A stretch of 64,000 nucleotides of DNA, from NCBI GenBank assembly GCA_021234155.1, contig JAJEKV010000006.1, positions 9,701,003 to 9,765,002 of the forward strand. The letters are read 5' to 3'. The notes below the pieces were generated by a model. The model had not been told where the DNA came from. It ran no database searches and saw only the letters and a list, made by a program, of their open reading frames with translations. The position numbers were made by a program, and so were the translations under genes. The DNA is from Isoetes taiwanensis (lineage: Eukaryota > Streptophyta > Lycopodiopsida > Isoetales > Isoetaceae). Position 1 is the stretch's first letter. Each line of letters starts with the position of its first letter. Below, piece after piece: positions 10,883 to 22,341 of this stretch.

Positions 10883-12376
10883 ATGGCCACTGCTGACTTC
10901 AGGCGATGGTACAGCGCCAGTGCCCATGCTGCTGAGGCTGATGTCGATGACATCTTCCGCGTCTTCGGGAGGGAAATTGATATCCAAGCTACGCTGAATG
11001 CAACCCCAGCATATAGGCAAGTGTTAGCAGAGTTCCAAGCTAGGGTAGAACCCTCCCTTGTCCAGGTTCCCCCCTGCATAGGATACTTTGTTCCCCGCCA
11101 ATCCCTTCAAGCAGCCTTGGGTGATGTCCCCAACATCGCCAAGTACTTAACCAACAAAGCGCAGAGGCTACCCGACTACATGGTCCCGGACAAATCGGGG
11201 ACCAAGTACTTCTCCTACACCGCTGCCTTAGCCATTTTCTTATCCCACCGTGCCGAAAACCCAATGGGGGCAACCTCTATCCCTCCGATGGAGGTGGACC
11301 CCATAGCAGTGCAGGAAGAAGAGCAGATGCTTTTGCAGTATCAGCAAGAGCAGGAAGGAGAAGACGAAGAAGAAGAGGAGTCCGACGACGATAAGTACAC
11401 GGAGCTCGACTCAGAGGAGGAACGGCAACAAGCAGAACAGGAGATGATGAACTTCGGCGAGCCGGCGAACATCGGGGTTGCTCCCCACTCGGGCTAGGCA
11501 TCACAAGCCTAGCCCCAATCATCATCAACGGAGAGGAGTATTTGCTCCTCAGCGACATCCAGAACCTTCCCGAGTGCAGGGAGAGGGAGCTCAGATTGGA
11601 TGAATTACTCCACCAGCTACGACAGTCAGACTTGGACGACTTCATCGTCCGGGGAGCCTCGGACTTTCCGCTCCAAGTGAGGGAAGCCGACACCTACACA
11701 GGAGAGTCGACTTCAGACATACAGGCCTACAGCAGTATCAGGCAAATGATGGAGGAGCAAGAGCTGCCAACGGAGGAGGAGTTCCTCGCCCTCCAAGAAC
11801 AGATGGGGATCCGTGGGAAGACCACGAGCATTTTAATGCCGAGGCCTTCGACACCACCTCCATCAAGAGGAGCAGGAATCGACCTCGCATCGGTCGACAC
11901 CATAATCGAAGACTACGGAGCTCACCGAGATAGGGGCTCGGCCAATCTGCCGGACGGCATAGAGCAGGAGGCCAATCCAAATGGAGAAGCTTCAAACGCA
12001 CAATGACAAATGACAGTCCCCGAGGTACTACCTGCCGCCGCCGCTGCTAGATGGGAGAATTGCGGTAATCCACCGCAAGTTCAGCCCCGAGGTGAAGAAG
12101 GAGTGTTCATGCTGATTGCACTCTCGTGCCGGCGGGCATGCTCGCATAGCGCCAAATGTCGACTATGCTGTCCTGGTCAAGAGAGCAATGGCACTTGACC
12201 TCTTCGACTTCGCCATACCACATCGACGTCAGGCGAGATTGGCGGTTACCGCAGCCCTCACATCAGACCGTAGGGTGGAAGAGCTGGTGAGAGCCTTGCA
12301 GGGCGGCTCGTCAGCAAGCGTCATCAGGAACTTGGGTCATTCGGTAGGAACGGTCCAAGTTAAGAAGTTCCTTTAG
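10883..12376 (+). pseudogene. Element 1 ORF2: accessory protein family shared with element 2 (frameshifted)
   Basis: The first frame (10883-11497) starts MATADFRRWY and carries an acidic stretch (EDEEEEESDDD). The same protein continues in another frame from about 11482 (LGLGITSLAPIIINGEEY) to 12006, and again about 12040-12376 (VDYAVLVKRAMALDLFDF). Blocks line up with element 2's ORF2 at 39231-40624: the N-terminal WY region, the PCIGYFVPRQSLQAALG segment against LCIPLGQPPQLYIDRPVVKE, IIINGEEYLLLSDI against VIYHQGQEFLLLDDI, LDDFI against DDFIDF, and YAVLVKRAMAL against FTYVLVHRDLAL. I do not recognise the family. The shared order of blocks shows it is a real gene of this lineage, here broken by at least two frameshifts and stops. 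Confidence 0.7.
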
Positions 12377-12587
12377 GACAACCCGTCTTACCGGCGATTT
12401 CAAGACTAGTTAGACTCTTGATCCCGGAGACTTTTTGTACTGAACTACTATATAATATAAATATAATTTCTTTTGCACTTTAAAATGTTTTGTTGATATG
12501 CTTTGCCCCACAACTATACCAACAAACATAAACAATGCAAGAGAACAAATAAATCTAACCATATAGCCATGAATTACTGTGTATGCA

Positions 12588-13064
12588 GCTAGAGGCCTAG
12601 GCTCAAGAGAACAACAACGCCGAGACATCATGGAAGAACAGACCCCGCCCAGACCACCTCCGGCAAGGAACCTATTTGAAGAAATGGAACCCATGACCCC
12701 AGAGGAGGAGATATCCCAGATGAGGACGGACCTTGAGCAGATAAAGGCTCTGCTAGCCGCACAAGCAGGAACAGGTTCGGTGGGCAATCCTCAATTGCCA
12801 CAAGCATCAGCTCGGAAAACAGGAAGAGACAAGAAGAGGAGCAAGAGAAGGAGATCCCCCAGCTCAGATTTCTCCGACTCAAGCTCAGACTCAGATTCCG
12901 ACTCCGAGGAAGAAGAAGAGCAGGCCCGGGACCGACCAGATGGAAGGCAAAGGAACACTGAAGATGGAAGGCAGAGGAACACCCCGGATGGACGACAAAG
13001 GGACACAAGAGTCTCTGACTACCAGAAGAAGGTAGACTCTGCTTTGGGAAATGTTTGGAAAGCC
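12588..13064 (+). CDS. gag: Element 1 Gag N-terminal part, core deleted
   Basis: Open from an acceptor-like TATGCAG (ends 12588), with an ATG at 12630 (MEEQTPPRPPPARN). It is Pro-rich, then basic (KKRSKRRRS), then a Ser/Asp/Glu tract. It includes three near-identical DGRQRNT-type repeats (about 12940-13005). The YQKKVDSALGNVWK block matches YQKTVDSAITSIWK of element 2. Element 2 continues there into a Gag core with SARLWWKEY, but element 1 jumps directly to QKVSF ahead of the zinc knuckle (about 13060), with a frame change. About 0.6 kb of Gag core is therefore missing. Confidence 0.7.
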
Positions 13065-13972
13065 AGAAGGTGTCCTTCAAGGACAAGCAGGAGGGGTCAA
13101 ACTACTCCAAAGCAGTGCGATCCTTTTTGCAGGCTATGCCCAAGGAGAAGAGGCAAGAGTGCATGGAGAAACAGCTTTGCTTCAGGTGCTTCCAGCCAGG
13201 CCATAGAATAGCAAACTGCCCCTACGTCATGAGTGCAGCACTAGCGGAGTTGGGAGATTGGGACATCCTGTCTGACGACGACGGCGAGGAAGCCCGCGAC
13301 TACATTCAGGGTGAGTGTCATATCTTTGCCGCAATAGATACAGAGCAAGCAGAGAGCCAGTATAAGGTAATTTCCACAGTTGGGAAGGCCAAGGCCAAGT
13401 CTTTCATAGTCCTGATAGATTCAGGAAGTAGCCATAATTTTGCATCCCCGAGAATGGTGCAAATGCTGAAGCTGAAACTGCTGAAGTCGAAGCCGAGACC
13501 CGTTGTTCTAGCAAGTGGAGCAGTAAGGCAGACAGCAGGCAAAAGGATCAACTTCGACATCGATTTGCCAGGAATAAACATTCAGATGGGAGCAGAAGTA
13601 ATGGGCATTGGCAAGTATGATTTGATCATAGGAATGGAGTATCTTGGACCGGCAGGGGCCATCATTGATTGTGGAAAGCGGAAAGTGACCTTCCCGACGC
13701 CCGATGGCAAGATCATTGAGATCACAGGTAAAGAAGTCCTTCCCACCATGCAGTGTATGTCTTCTAAACGACTGTTCAAGTGCATCAAGAGCGAGCAAGT
13801 AGCTTACATCTTTAAGCTTGAGATTGAAGAACCGGAGTCCGGAGAAAGCAAAGAAGACAAGGTGCTCAAAGAAGTTGCGAAGCAAATAGCTAACTTGATC
13901 ACGAATTCCATGATCTCTTTCCCCGATGAGATCGAGCACCTCCCTCCTTCTGAGGAGTCGAGTGTGAGATAG
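13055..13972 (+). CDS. Element 1 zinc knuckle and aspartic protease
   Basis: A CCHC zinc knuckle CFRCFQPGHRIANC lies at 13178-13219, which is nucleocapsid. It is followed by a retropepsin domain with active-site motif LIDSGSSHNF (catalytic Asp codon at 13418) and the flap-side segment KYDLIIGMEYL. The ILG-like motif and the order fit Ty3 elements. The frame stops at 13972. The next bases read on into RT in another frame, with a TGA, so this polyprotein is broken between protease and RT. Confidence 0.85.
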   Translation: MESQKVSFKDKQEGSNYSKAVRSFLQAMPKEKRQECMEKQLCFRCFQPGHRIANCPYVMSAALAELGDWDILSDDDGEEARDYIQGECHIFAAIDTEQAESQYKVISTVGKAKAKSFIVLIDSGSSHNFASPRMVQMLKLKLLKSKPRPVVLASGAVRQTAGKRINFDIDLPGINIQMGAEVMGIGKYDLIIGMEYLGPAGAIIDCGKRKVTFPTPDGKIIEITGKEVLPTMQCMSSKRLFKCIKSEQVAYIFKLEIEEPESGESKEDKVLKEVAKQIANLITNSMISFPDEIEHLPPSEESSVR

Positions 13973-15240
13973 CGCCGAACTGAGAACGGCAGAAGCCCAC
14001 AAGTAAGGCTCCATACGTAAATGGCGACGCAGAATTGACAGAGCTAAAGAAGCAATTGCAGGAGTTGCTCGACCTAGGCTTTATTAGACCTAGCGTCTCG
14101 CCATTTGGAGCGCCCATTCTTTTTGTCAAGAAGAAGGATGGCAGTTTGAGGATGTGCATAGACTATAGGCAGTTGAACAAGCACACCATCAAAAACAAGT
14201 ATGCGCTTCCCAGGTCGGATGACTTGATGGATCAGCTTCAAGGAGCAAAGGTCTTCTCCAAAATCGACTTAAGGTCAGGCTATCATCAGATCCGGATAAA
14301 GGAAGAAGATATTCATAAGACCGCTTCGGGGCCGGGTATGGACATTATGAGTTCACGGTAATGCCTTTCGGCTTATCGAACGCTCCAGCAACGTTCATGA
14401 GGCTCATGAATGATATCTTCAGGGAGTTCTTGGACACCTTTGTGATTGTGTTCTTTGATGACATTTTGGTGTATAGCAGATCCCTTGAGGAGCACGTACA
14501 ACACTTAAGGAGGGTGCTGGAAAAGTTGAAGAGGCACCAGTTGTACGCCAAGTTGTCGAAGTGTCACTTCGCAACGGAAAAGGTGGAATATCTTGGTCAC
14601 GTGATATTGGCTGAAGGAATTTCGACGGACCCTTCCAAGATTGAAGCCGTCATTCAGTGGCCGGCACCGAAGAATGTGCATGAGGTCAGAAGTTTTCTCG
14701 GCCTAGCAGGGTACTACAGGAAGTTCGTGAAGAACTTTGCTAAGATAGCGGCCCCGCTAACAGACTTGACGAGGGCGGAGAAAGTAAAAGACTGGGTAGA
14801 TCATTGGCACAAGAAAGCCCAAAAGGGGTTTGAATTGTTGAAGGAAGCTTTAACAACCGCCCCCGTCTTAACCCTGCCAGACCCGGAGAAAGATAAGCTT
14901 GTAGCAACAGATGCGAGTAAGATAGCTACAGGTGCAGTGCTCATGCAAGAAGAGCGTGTAGTAGCGTATGACTCGGGAAGATGAACGAATTAAACGCGCT
15001 ACCCTACGCATGATCAAGAGCTGCTTGCGGTTGTCAGGGCATTAAGAATTTGGAGGCATTACCTTTTGGGGAGGAAGTTCCAATTGGATACAGATCATCA
15101 GAGCCTCCAGTATGTATTTACGCAACCACATCTCAACTTGAGGCAGAGAAGGTGGATGGAGTTCCTTGAAGAGTATGACTTTGATATAGTCTACAAGCCA
15201 GGGAAGCTCAATGTGGTAGCGGATGCGCTTTCAAGGCATC
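13973..15240 (+). pseudogene. pol: Element 1 reverse transcriptase and RNase H (frameshifted)
   Basis: RT motifs occur in order: [18 protein letters not shown] and MCIDYRQLN (14035-14361), then after a frameshift [12 protein letters not shown] and the catalytic [10 protein letters not shown] (Asp pair at 14457-14462) in 14361-14984. RNase H begins with [16 protein letters not shown]. An indel and a TGA follow near 14984, and it resumes with HDQELLAVVRALRIWRHYLL and DTDHQSLQ to ADALSRHP (about 15236). Three or more small lesions prevent a full product. Family: Ty3 pol. Confidence 0.88.
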
Positions 15241-16793
15241 CCCTGACAACTAGAGTGCATTGCAATGCAATTTCGACGCTTTCCAGCGACTTCAGGAAGA
15301 AGATCGAAGAATCCTTGCCAACAGATGTCGACTTCAAGGAAGTATGGGCAAGCTTATGCAGGGAAGCAAGAACAGATAAGGAGCGGGAAGCCTTCAAACA
15401 TTATAAGAAGGAAGGCAACCTGTTATACCATAAGAACAAGTTGTGTGTGCCAGAATCATCAGGGGTAAGGAAGTTGATTCTCCACGACACGCACAACAGT
15501 CCAATAGCTGGCCATGCGGGATTCATGAAAACATATTTCAAAGTGCGCAGCAGCTATTATTGGCCAGGAATGAAGAAGCAGGTAGCTCGCTACATCAAGG
15601 AATGTCAGCTTTGTCAGCAAACGAAGGCAGAACAGCTTCGAATTCCAGGAGCTTTAGAGCCATTAACGGTGCCAAACGCTAAGTGGGAGGTCATCAGCAT
15701 GGATTTCATCACAGGGCTTCCAAGGACAGTAAGAGGGAAAGATGCCTTGATGGTAGTAGTTGACAAGTTGTCGAAGATGGCACATTTCGTGCCTTGCAGG
15801 ACAACAGATACAGCTATGGATACAGCAAAGCTCTTCACCAAAGAGATCTTTAGGCTTCATGGCATGCCAAGGGAGATCATCTCCGACAGGGATCCGAAGT
15901 TCATGAGCGCCTTTTGGCAAGACCTCTTTGCGACCATTCAGACGAAGTTATCCATGAGCACGGCGTATCATCCTCAGACGGATGGCCAAACGGAGCGGAC
16001 CAACAGAATTTTGGAGGACATGCTACGAAACTATGTCTGGAATAAGCAAGGTATGTGGGAAGAATTTATTCACTTGGTGGAGTTTGCATACAATAGCACC
16101 AAGCAAGAATCATCCCAAATGTCGCCGTTTATGATCAATTACGGTTATCAATGCCTAACTCCAGACACTTGGCACAATCCCGTGTCAAAAGTAGAAGTTT
16201 CGCAGCAGATGTTGGCCGATATGCAGCAGCTCGTGGAAGAAGTGCGAGGATATCTCCTAGCAGCAAGGAGTCGACAGAAGAGCATCGCCGACAAGCATCG
16301 AACAGTCAGAGAGTTCGAAGTTGGCGACAATGTGTGGCTCAAGATCAAGGTGAAGCAGGCGAAGCTCCGCATCGGAAATTGTAAGAAGCTTGCTCCAAGG
16401 TGGGCGGGACCTTTCAAAATAGTCCAGAGAGTAGGTAACCAATCCTACAAGCTAGAATTGCCGCCGCACCTAAAGATTCATAAGGTCTTCCACGTGAGTT
16501 TGTTGAAGAAGCACACTCCAAATCCAGACGAAGTCTTGGACACTCCAACGTTGTTGGAAATGACGGAGGAGGAGCTGGAAATAGTTCCAGAATTGATTCT
16601 TGATAAAGCTTTCAAGAAAACAAGGAGATCAGAGTTCCTTCAGTATTTGGTCAAGTGGAAACACTTGCGCTGGAAGACGCGTGGGGTACTTTCGAAAAGA
16701 CCTAGTAAAGAAGTATCCACAGTTCATGGAGCAATGGGACGGCAAGGTCATCTCCGAAGAAATCGGCTCAGGCATGTCGATTGTGTAGACTAA
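15066..16793 (+). CDS. pol: Element 1 RNase H end, integrase and degraded chromodomain
   Basis: The longest clean pol frame, 575 codons. It holds the RNase H end (residues about 1-58), an HHCC zinc domain (H143, H150, C180, C183), and the integrase core with D213 (SMDFITGLP), D274 (ISDRDPKF) and E310 (TDGQTERTN); the last two are 35 residues apart. A C-terminal domain with FEVGDNVWLKI and HKVFHVSLLKK follows. From about 16600 comes a chromodomain-like tail (LILDKAFKKTR, YLVKWKHL). A frameshift near 16665 then moves the rest (DLVKKYPQF) into another frame. All catalytic residues are intact. Confidence 0.93.
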   Translation: MGRKFQLDTDHQSLQYVFTQPHLNLRQRRWMEFLEEYDFDIVYKPGKLNVVADALSRHPLTTRVHCNAISTLSSDFRKKIEESLPTDVDFKEVWASLCREARTDKEREAFKHYKKEGNLLYHKNKLCVPESSGVRKLILHDTHNSPIAGHAGFMKTYFKVRSSYYWPGMKKQVARYIKECQLCQQTKAEQLRIPGALEPLTVPNAKWEVISMDFITGLPRTVRGKDALMVVVDKLSKMAHFVPCRTTDTAMDTAKLFTKEIFRLHGMPREIISDRDPKFMSAFWQDLFATIQTKLSMSTAYHPQTDGQTERTNRILEDMLRNYVWNKQGMWEEFIHLVEFAYNSTKQESSQMSPFMINYGYQCLTPDTWHNPVSKVEVSQQMLADMQQLVEEVRGYLLAARSRQKSIADKHRTVREFEVGDNVWLKIKVKQAKLRIGNCKKLAPRWAGPFKIVQRVGNQSYKLELPPHLKIHKVFHVSLLKKHTPNPDEVLDTPTLLEMTEEELEIVPELILDKAFKKTRRSEFLQYLVKWKHLRWKTRGVLSKRPSKEVSTVHGAMGRQGHLRRNRLRHVDCVD

Positions 16794-17625
16794 ATTCTAT
16801 GTGTAGTTAAGATTAATCTACGCATGCAACCTACGCTAAGTATGAATTGCATGCGTTGTAACCGATGATGAGACCGCTACGGTGATCTCTAGGGCGTGGT
16901 GTAATGTCGATGTAGGCATGACCGCGTTTCCGCTTGGAAGAGTGGAAGGTAGATTAGAAAGTCTACTGCTTACGTTTCCGCGGAGACGGCGACCTCGAAG
17001 AAAAGAGGTCATGGAAGGATGCATTCATAGGAAAAGCACCTCTAGCCCCATATATGCTTTGATAGGAGGAATCTGGCCTTCACGCCCCCATACGGGAAGG
17101 ACCTATCCTCCACGGTGGGCAACTAGGGTGCAGGCATGAGAGGCATATAGGCATTTAGGCGCTGTCTCCTCGGCCATTATGGAAGATTCACCCTCTTCCT
17201 ACGCCGGGAGATTAGCCATGCATCCATGTAGATAGGTGGGGTGGTCACCATATAACCAAAATTTTATTAATAACTAAATGGTACTAACGTAGTGTCGACA
17301 CTGCTGAGCCAATAGAGCTCCTGGGAGGGCAAGGAGGTCGAGCTACGAAGACTTGCAACACAAATTTTGTTGGAATGTGTTGCAAGGAATGAAGATTACC
17401 TCGGATGTTAATTTGAATTTTGATAAACTTAATTCCTGTTTTAATGATGTTGTGAATTGATAAGTTATTTCATAATATAATCGCGTAATAATGTTCTAAA
17501 AATATTACCTTAAGGTAATATTAATAAATGTGTAAATGTTATAATCGTATAAATCGTATGTATCAGGTTGACTGCAGGTTAGGAAGATCCCAAGGTGGGG
17601 AGACCCACGATGCTGCGGACAGCAT
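16794..17625 (+). other. Element 1 3' untranslated region
   Basis: No coding motif between the end of pol and the PPT. Short open frames only. Confidence 0.5.
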
Positions 17626-17644
17626 CATTTCAAGGTGGGGAGAA
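17626..17644 (+). other. Element 1 polypurine tract
   Basis: CAAGGTGGGGAGAA immediately precedes TGTGACG of the 3' LTR, the expected plus-strand primer site. Confidence 0.8.
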
Positions 17645-19319
17645 TGTGACGTTCGGCCGCGATATCACGGTCCCGGGGCGTATCTTTATCGCTGCCTCGT
17701 CACGCAGCGTACACGCCACTCCGACCAAGCGATGTGGTATGCCGACGATATAGCAGTGGGTAGCCCCTAGGGGGCAACTCGCAAGGAGTGTGCATTAATT
17801 AATGTGCACATCTAACCATGTGCACATTAACCTAGGTGCACATTTTCCCATGTGGCCACTCTATGCCAAGTGGGCCATACCCAAAGGTGCAATTAATGTG
17901 CACATTTTCCAATATGCACATTAATGTGGGCACACCTTTCCATGTGGGCACAATTGGCCACCTAGCCATTAATGGCAAGTGGGCCCATTCCCAATTATCC
18001 CACATGCCAAAAGGGGATAATTGGAAACCCTAACCAACCCCCATGTCTATATAAGAAGGGAAACCCTAACTTGCCCATTTTCGTTTCTAGGGCTTTAGAA
18101 CTCTGTTTTGGTTGCCTCAAGAGCCAAAACCGCATCCCAGACTCTGCCTGAGTGAACTGTACCCTTAGTTTCCCTTGATTTGAGCGTTTCAGCAGAATGG
18201 TCGAGCTCAGGTCAGGAGGAGTCCCTCAAGGATCAGGTATTTAGGCAATTTAATAGCTTAAACCCTCTTTTAGTCATAAAATCAGTAGGTTTAGCCTATT
18301 AAATTACTCATAGCAGCCTTCTAGATCTCTAGATACCAGACTCTAACTAAAGAACCTAACTCTATGATATAGATTAGATCTTGTCCTTTAGTTCTCTTAT
18401 GATGTATGTGGATGATGTATCTCTATGAACTCCTTGTATTGGGAAGGGGGGTAGAGACCTAAAGCTTGGTAGTAGATGCTCCTAGATTAGCCTCTCTAGC
18501 ACACTATAGTTTCGGCCTGTGTACAAGAGCCACACCAGGTTGTGAGTGAAGGGGCTAGGCCGGCTCATAAGGAGGTTCGTGTCGACTCTTGAACGATCCC
18601 TCAAGTGTAAAGTCTACTGGGGATCATTGTGACTAGGTCTAATGGCTTGCCACCGAAAGTGTGGGCGGGGCATGGGCTCGACACCCGTGAAGTGGGGTTC
18701 ACTTTCCATTGGGTTCAAGTCGAATAAGAGCAAAGGGCTCTCTAGTCTCCTTGAGTCGGCATGTAGATCTCGAGGGAGTGATCCTTGCACGCCCCATCGG
18801 ACACAGGGAGATGTAACCCGAGTGAATAGCCCTTTTCGTCTATGCATCCGGTGGGGGCTGATCAAGTCCCAACACTTTTCAACCTACTACGCAAAGTGTG
18901 CACAGGGAGGGGCGGATGGAGTGGACTACCCATTGCCATGTTCTTAGGCCAGCCAAATCCATTGCCATGAATTACATGCGCAATGAACTCACGGAGACCC
19001 AAGCTTGTCACCATCCCCATTATCCGAGCCTTGGGTAGGATTCCCTATATGCATTGTGCTGATCATTGTCTATGCAGATGTGATGTACCACCCTAGGGGT
19101 GGGTATGTGATGCTTTGTATACTGACATGTATGTTTACGCTTCCGCAGCTAGGTAGGCCCTGAGGGAGACGGGGTAAATGACCCCTTCACTCTTCCCACT
19201 GGAACCCGTCTCGGTTGCAGTGTCATGTGGAGGGCCCTGTATCGGCACGGCGCTGGTATGGGGGGAGAACTCCTGTTTGTATACGGTGGGTGCACCGTAT
19301 ACGAGTAGGGGACGTCACA
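17645..19319 (+). repeat. Element 1 3' LTR
   Basis: Begins TGTGACGTTCGGCC and ends GGGGACGTCACA, followed by GATAA. It matches the 5' LTR throughout. TATATAA lies at 18048-18054. Confidence 0.93.
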
Positions 19320-19324
19320 GATAA

Positions 19325-21899
19325 CTTTATACTGGTTGCTCCAATAGCAGTGACCTTTTTTGTTATGACCTTTTGATTGTGAGCTTTTGGCTGTCCAAAC
19401 CCTTTTCTTTTAAGCTTGTACGCCTTTTTATCTAAGCCTTTTTTGGGTATATAAAAATGAAGAAGTGGGTTTTGTTATCATGAACTAAAGCTCTATTGAT
19501 TCTCCTTGTATCAGCCATGCAAAATTAGGACTATAGCATGTACAAAATCTGGTACACAACATTGCTCGTTATTTCAAGTAACAATTTGGAACACTATCTT
19601 GCACTCCGCTTCGCTTACAAACCATGGCAACTGAAGATTCAACACCATCACCTTCACTGAATGGGACGCAAATCAAAAGACAACAACTGACAAGAGGGTA
19701 GAGGATGATGCAAATTCGACATAAATGGAGCATTAAAATCATAATAAGGAATTTCATTTGAAGAGACCGAATATACTTTGCTCAAATTATGCCAGATGGT
19801 TCTACATAACTGCTCAGATTATGCCAGTTAGTTCTGCATAACTTCTCGAATTGTCAGCTACTTTATGTTGATTTTTTATATGCTTTTAGTGAATATTACG
19901 CAAGCCCTTCATCTAGATAAGTAGTTGTCTGGATCTGTAGTATGACCAACTTTTCTTTGATTGAGGTGTTTATATAAGCAAACATCTTGCAGTAACGGCT
20001 GATGAAGTAGATGCTTATCTATTTAATAAACTATATCTACAAAAAAAAAATTCTAAAGAAGGAAGCGCATGCTTTGCAATTAAATCCTTAGCGGAACATT
20101 CAAATGAGCCAGACAAGATATATCTCAAATATATTGGTCTTCTTCTTTGAACATTATACAACAATAATACCTAATGATATGATGGTTTGCATTTTTACTT
20201 CTCATGGATTTGATGCTTCAAAGACGTTAAACCACTCTATTTGATGAAACATTAACATCTCTATTTAATGAAACATGTAGTTTCAATGAATTTTGCATAT
20301 GGTCAATTTGAGCCTAAACTTCATAATTTTCTCTCCTCATAAAAGCAAACTTCCATCTGGTTGGACCTAGAAAGTTTGTAAGATTGCACTAAGACCTATC
20401 ATGCATACTTTTATTGAACTCATTATAATGATGCCGACATGATATTTAGAACTTCACGGAAGCTTTAAAATCTACCCAGTCATGTTGAAAGCACTAAGAT
20501 GCATAAATTAATGTTGGTTATGCGAACTGCCGTGTTACAAGTAATAATACAATACACAATGCATTTTGTCCCAAACTATTCATTACACAGGAGTGCAAGT
20601 GAAGTGTAGGGACCTCTTGTATGCTTTTAGCATCCATATCCTTCGTTACCAGTCTCAGTCTTGCCTAGGAACATGCGCCAATATTTAATGGAGTTAAATC
20701 CCCTGATTACAATAATCTTAATGCATTGCCTGGAGATCTAGCAGAATCTACCCTTTGAGCATTGACATATAAGACCCCATCATTTGATATCTGTTTTTAC
20801 CAAGTAATGCAGCACTAACAAGGATTCTCATCTTGCTGGAGTCTCTCTCTTGAGTATTTGAGCGTAGCTGTCCTGTTTGCTTGCTCAAAAATGTTTTGCA
20901 CAATAAAGTTCTGCATTCTGGCCAGACCTTCCTGTTCAATCTGAGTCACCTTTTGTGCCATGGAACATCTCATTTTCTTCTAAGATATCTGGAAGGAAGA
21001 AATATATGATTGGCTTAAGTAAGACAGATGTCCATACCATTTACCACCATTTTCCATAGCTGCACTCCTTGTTCTTTATTCCTTTATAACCATCACTATT
21101 ATATCCACGCTTCTATAGAAACACATTCTCTAAATCAAGCTGAATTATCTAGTTCCCAGAGCCTGACCTTGCTTGTTATAAGATCCCTAGATGCATTGGG
21201 TATGTGTATGGTTTGTAGCATAACTCATTCTTAGAATTCCAGTTGTGCTCAACCTCTGAAGCCTGCAACCATCTTATTCATACCATTAGTTCATCGATTT
21301 CTCAGCTAATGTCCTAATTATCTCATTTCTCATTGGCTCCTTGCACAAGACAACTTTTCACCTACACATGCCAAGGATTGTAAATTCGTCTTGAAAACTT
21401 GATGGAAATCTTGCATGTTGTATCTTGTAAAGAACCTTTTCCCTCCAATTTTAAGGCAACTAGATCACCACACTTCAGCATAATCTGAAACTGTTCTAAA
21501 AAAATATTATTATAAGTTATCCTTCTCCTGCGCAAGTAATGGAATGTTACACCTACAAGAAGTGTAGATGAATTTAGAGGATCCATTCTACTGGTTGTGA
21601 GCACAAGCTGCAAAGTTTCAAAATCTTATCATTGCTAAATGGTTGCTGCTGACTGATTTGCCATACTTGTCTTTCTCACTGCACAAACTCTACTGGATTT
21701 TTAAGACGTTCGGGATCAAGTATCAACTGTCTTTCGGTGTCCGCGTGGTGACATTACATCACGAACTGTGACAAACCCTTCAGGTACACATGAAATGGAC
21801 ATGGCAACCATGCCATTGCTCAGTAGGTATTTAACATAGTCATAGGTATACAAGTTAGTAGGAGTTCCCTCGCCAGGTACAAAGGCGATGTGACTAGAT
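19325..21899. other. AT-rich sequence downstream of the TGD3-like exons
   Basis: No gene recognised. It lies 3' of the minus-strand ABC ATPase exons. A short A run is at 20040-20050. Confidence 0.4.
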
Positions 21900-22341
21900 C
21901 TAGTAACGTATTGGACCAGACAAACTCCCTTCAGCAAACTAAAACAATGTGGCATCATATGTGAGGATTTTAAGAAAACATAAATGCATATACAGAAAAT
22001 GCTTACTTGTCGGACAATTGGATTCACTGTTGTATCAAATTCTGCCGTTGCTCCTTCTCAAACAATTCTTCCATCGTGAAGGAATAAAATCCTTATGTCA
22101 TGAAACACATTTGTCAGCATTTTTGTATATAAGTGGTGGGTCAATATTTAGACATAAGCTATTACCTATCAACAGCTCTCCGTATTGTGCTATGTTGATG
22201 GGTTACAACCACATATGATGAAATTTTGCACGGGTTTCCACTGGCATCGCGGCCTTTTATGTGGACAGAACGTATGAGATCCTCAACCACCGTCGATGCT
22301 ATGGGATCCAATCCTGCAGTTGGTTCATCATACATCACAAC
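21900..22341 (-). pseudogene. TGD3-like ABC transporter ATPase, last three exons
   Basis: Three minus-strand exons with proper splice sites: 22341-22166 (acceptor TTTTATAG, donor GTAATA), 22091-22007 (donor GTAAGC) and 21938-21900 (acceptor TTTTAG, ends in TAG). The first encodes Walker B and D-loop (VVMYDEPTAGLDPIASTVVE) and the H-loop (VVVTHQHSTIRRAVDR). The second carries ILFLHDGRIV and ATAEFDTTVNPIV. The last ends SLSGPIRY. This is the C-terminus of TGD3 (ABCI13), the ATPase of the plastid TGD lipid-import complex. The conserved Trp after GRIV is TGA here, and I find no Walker A or LSGG signature exon up to 24.1 kb. It is probably a truncated pseudogene, unless the sequence is in error or the 5' exons lie elsewhere. 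Confidence 0.85.

Larger units (their letters stand above)
6629..19319 (+). mobile_element. Element 1: full-length Ty3 LTR retrotransposon with accessory ORFs
   Basis: A 12.7-kb element with two direct LTRs (6629-8286 and 17645-19319), TGTGACG...CGTCACA termini, a tRNA-Met-type PBS and a PPT abutting the 3' LTR. It is flanked by perfect 5-bp duplications GATAA (6624-6628 and 19320-19324). Internal order: paired hairpins, ORF1 with an H3 fold, paired hairpins, ORF2, Gag, protease, RT-RNase H, integrase, chromodomain. The integrase-chromodomain end places it with Ty3 chromoviruses. Several frameshifts and a gag-core deletion make it non-autonomous. The LTRs are still very similar over long blocks, so insertion is not ancient. 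Confidence 0.93.

Noticed and set aside
18614-18947. Open frames of 83-101 codons
   Set aside because: Inside the 3' LTR of element 1; disrupted in the 5' LTR.
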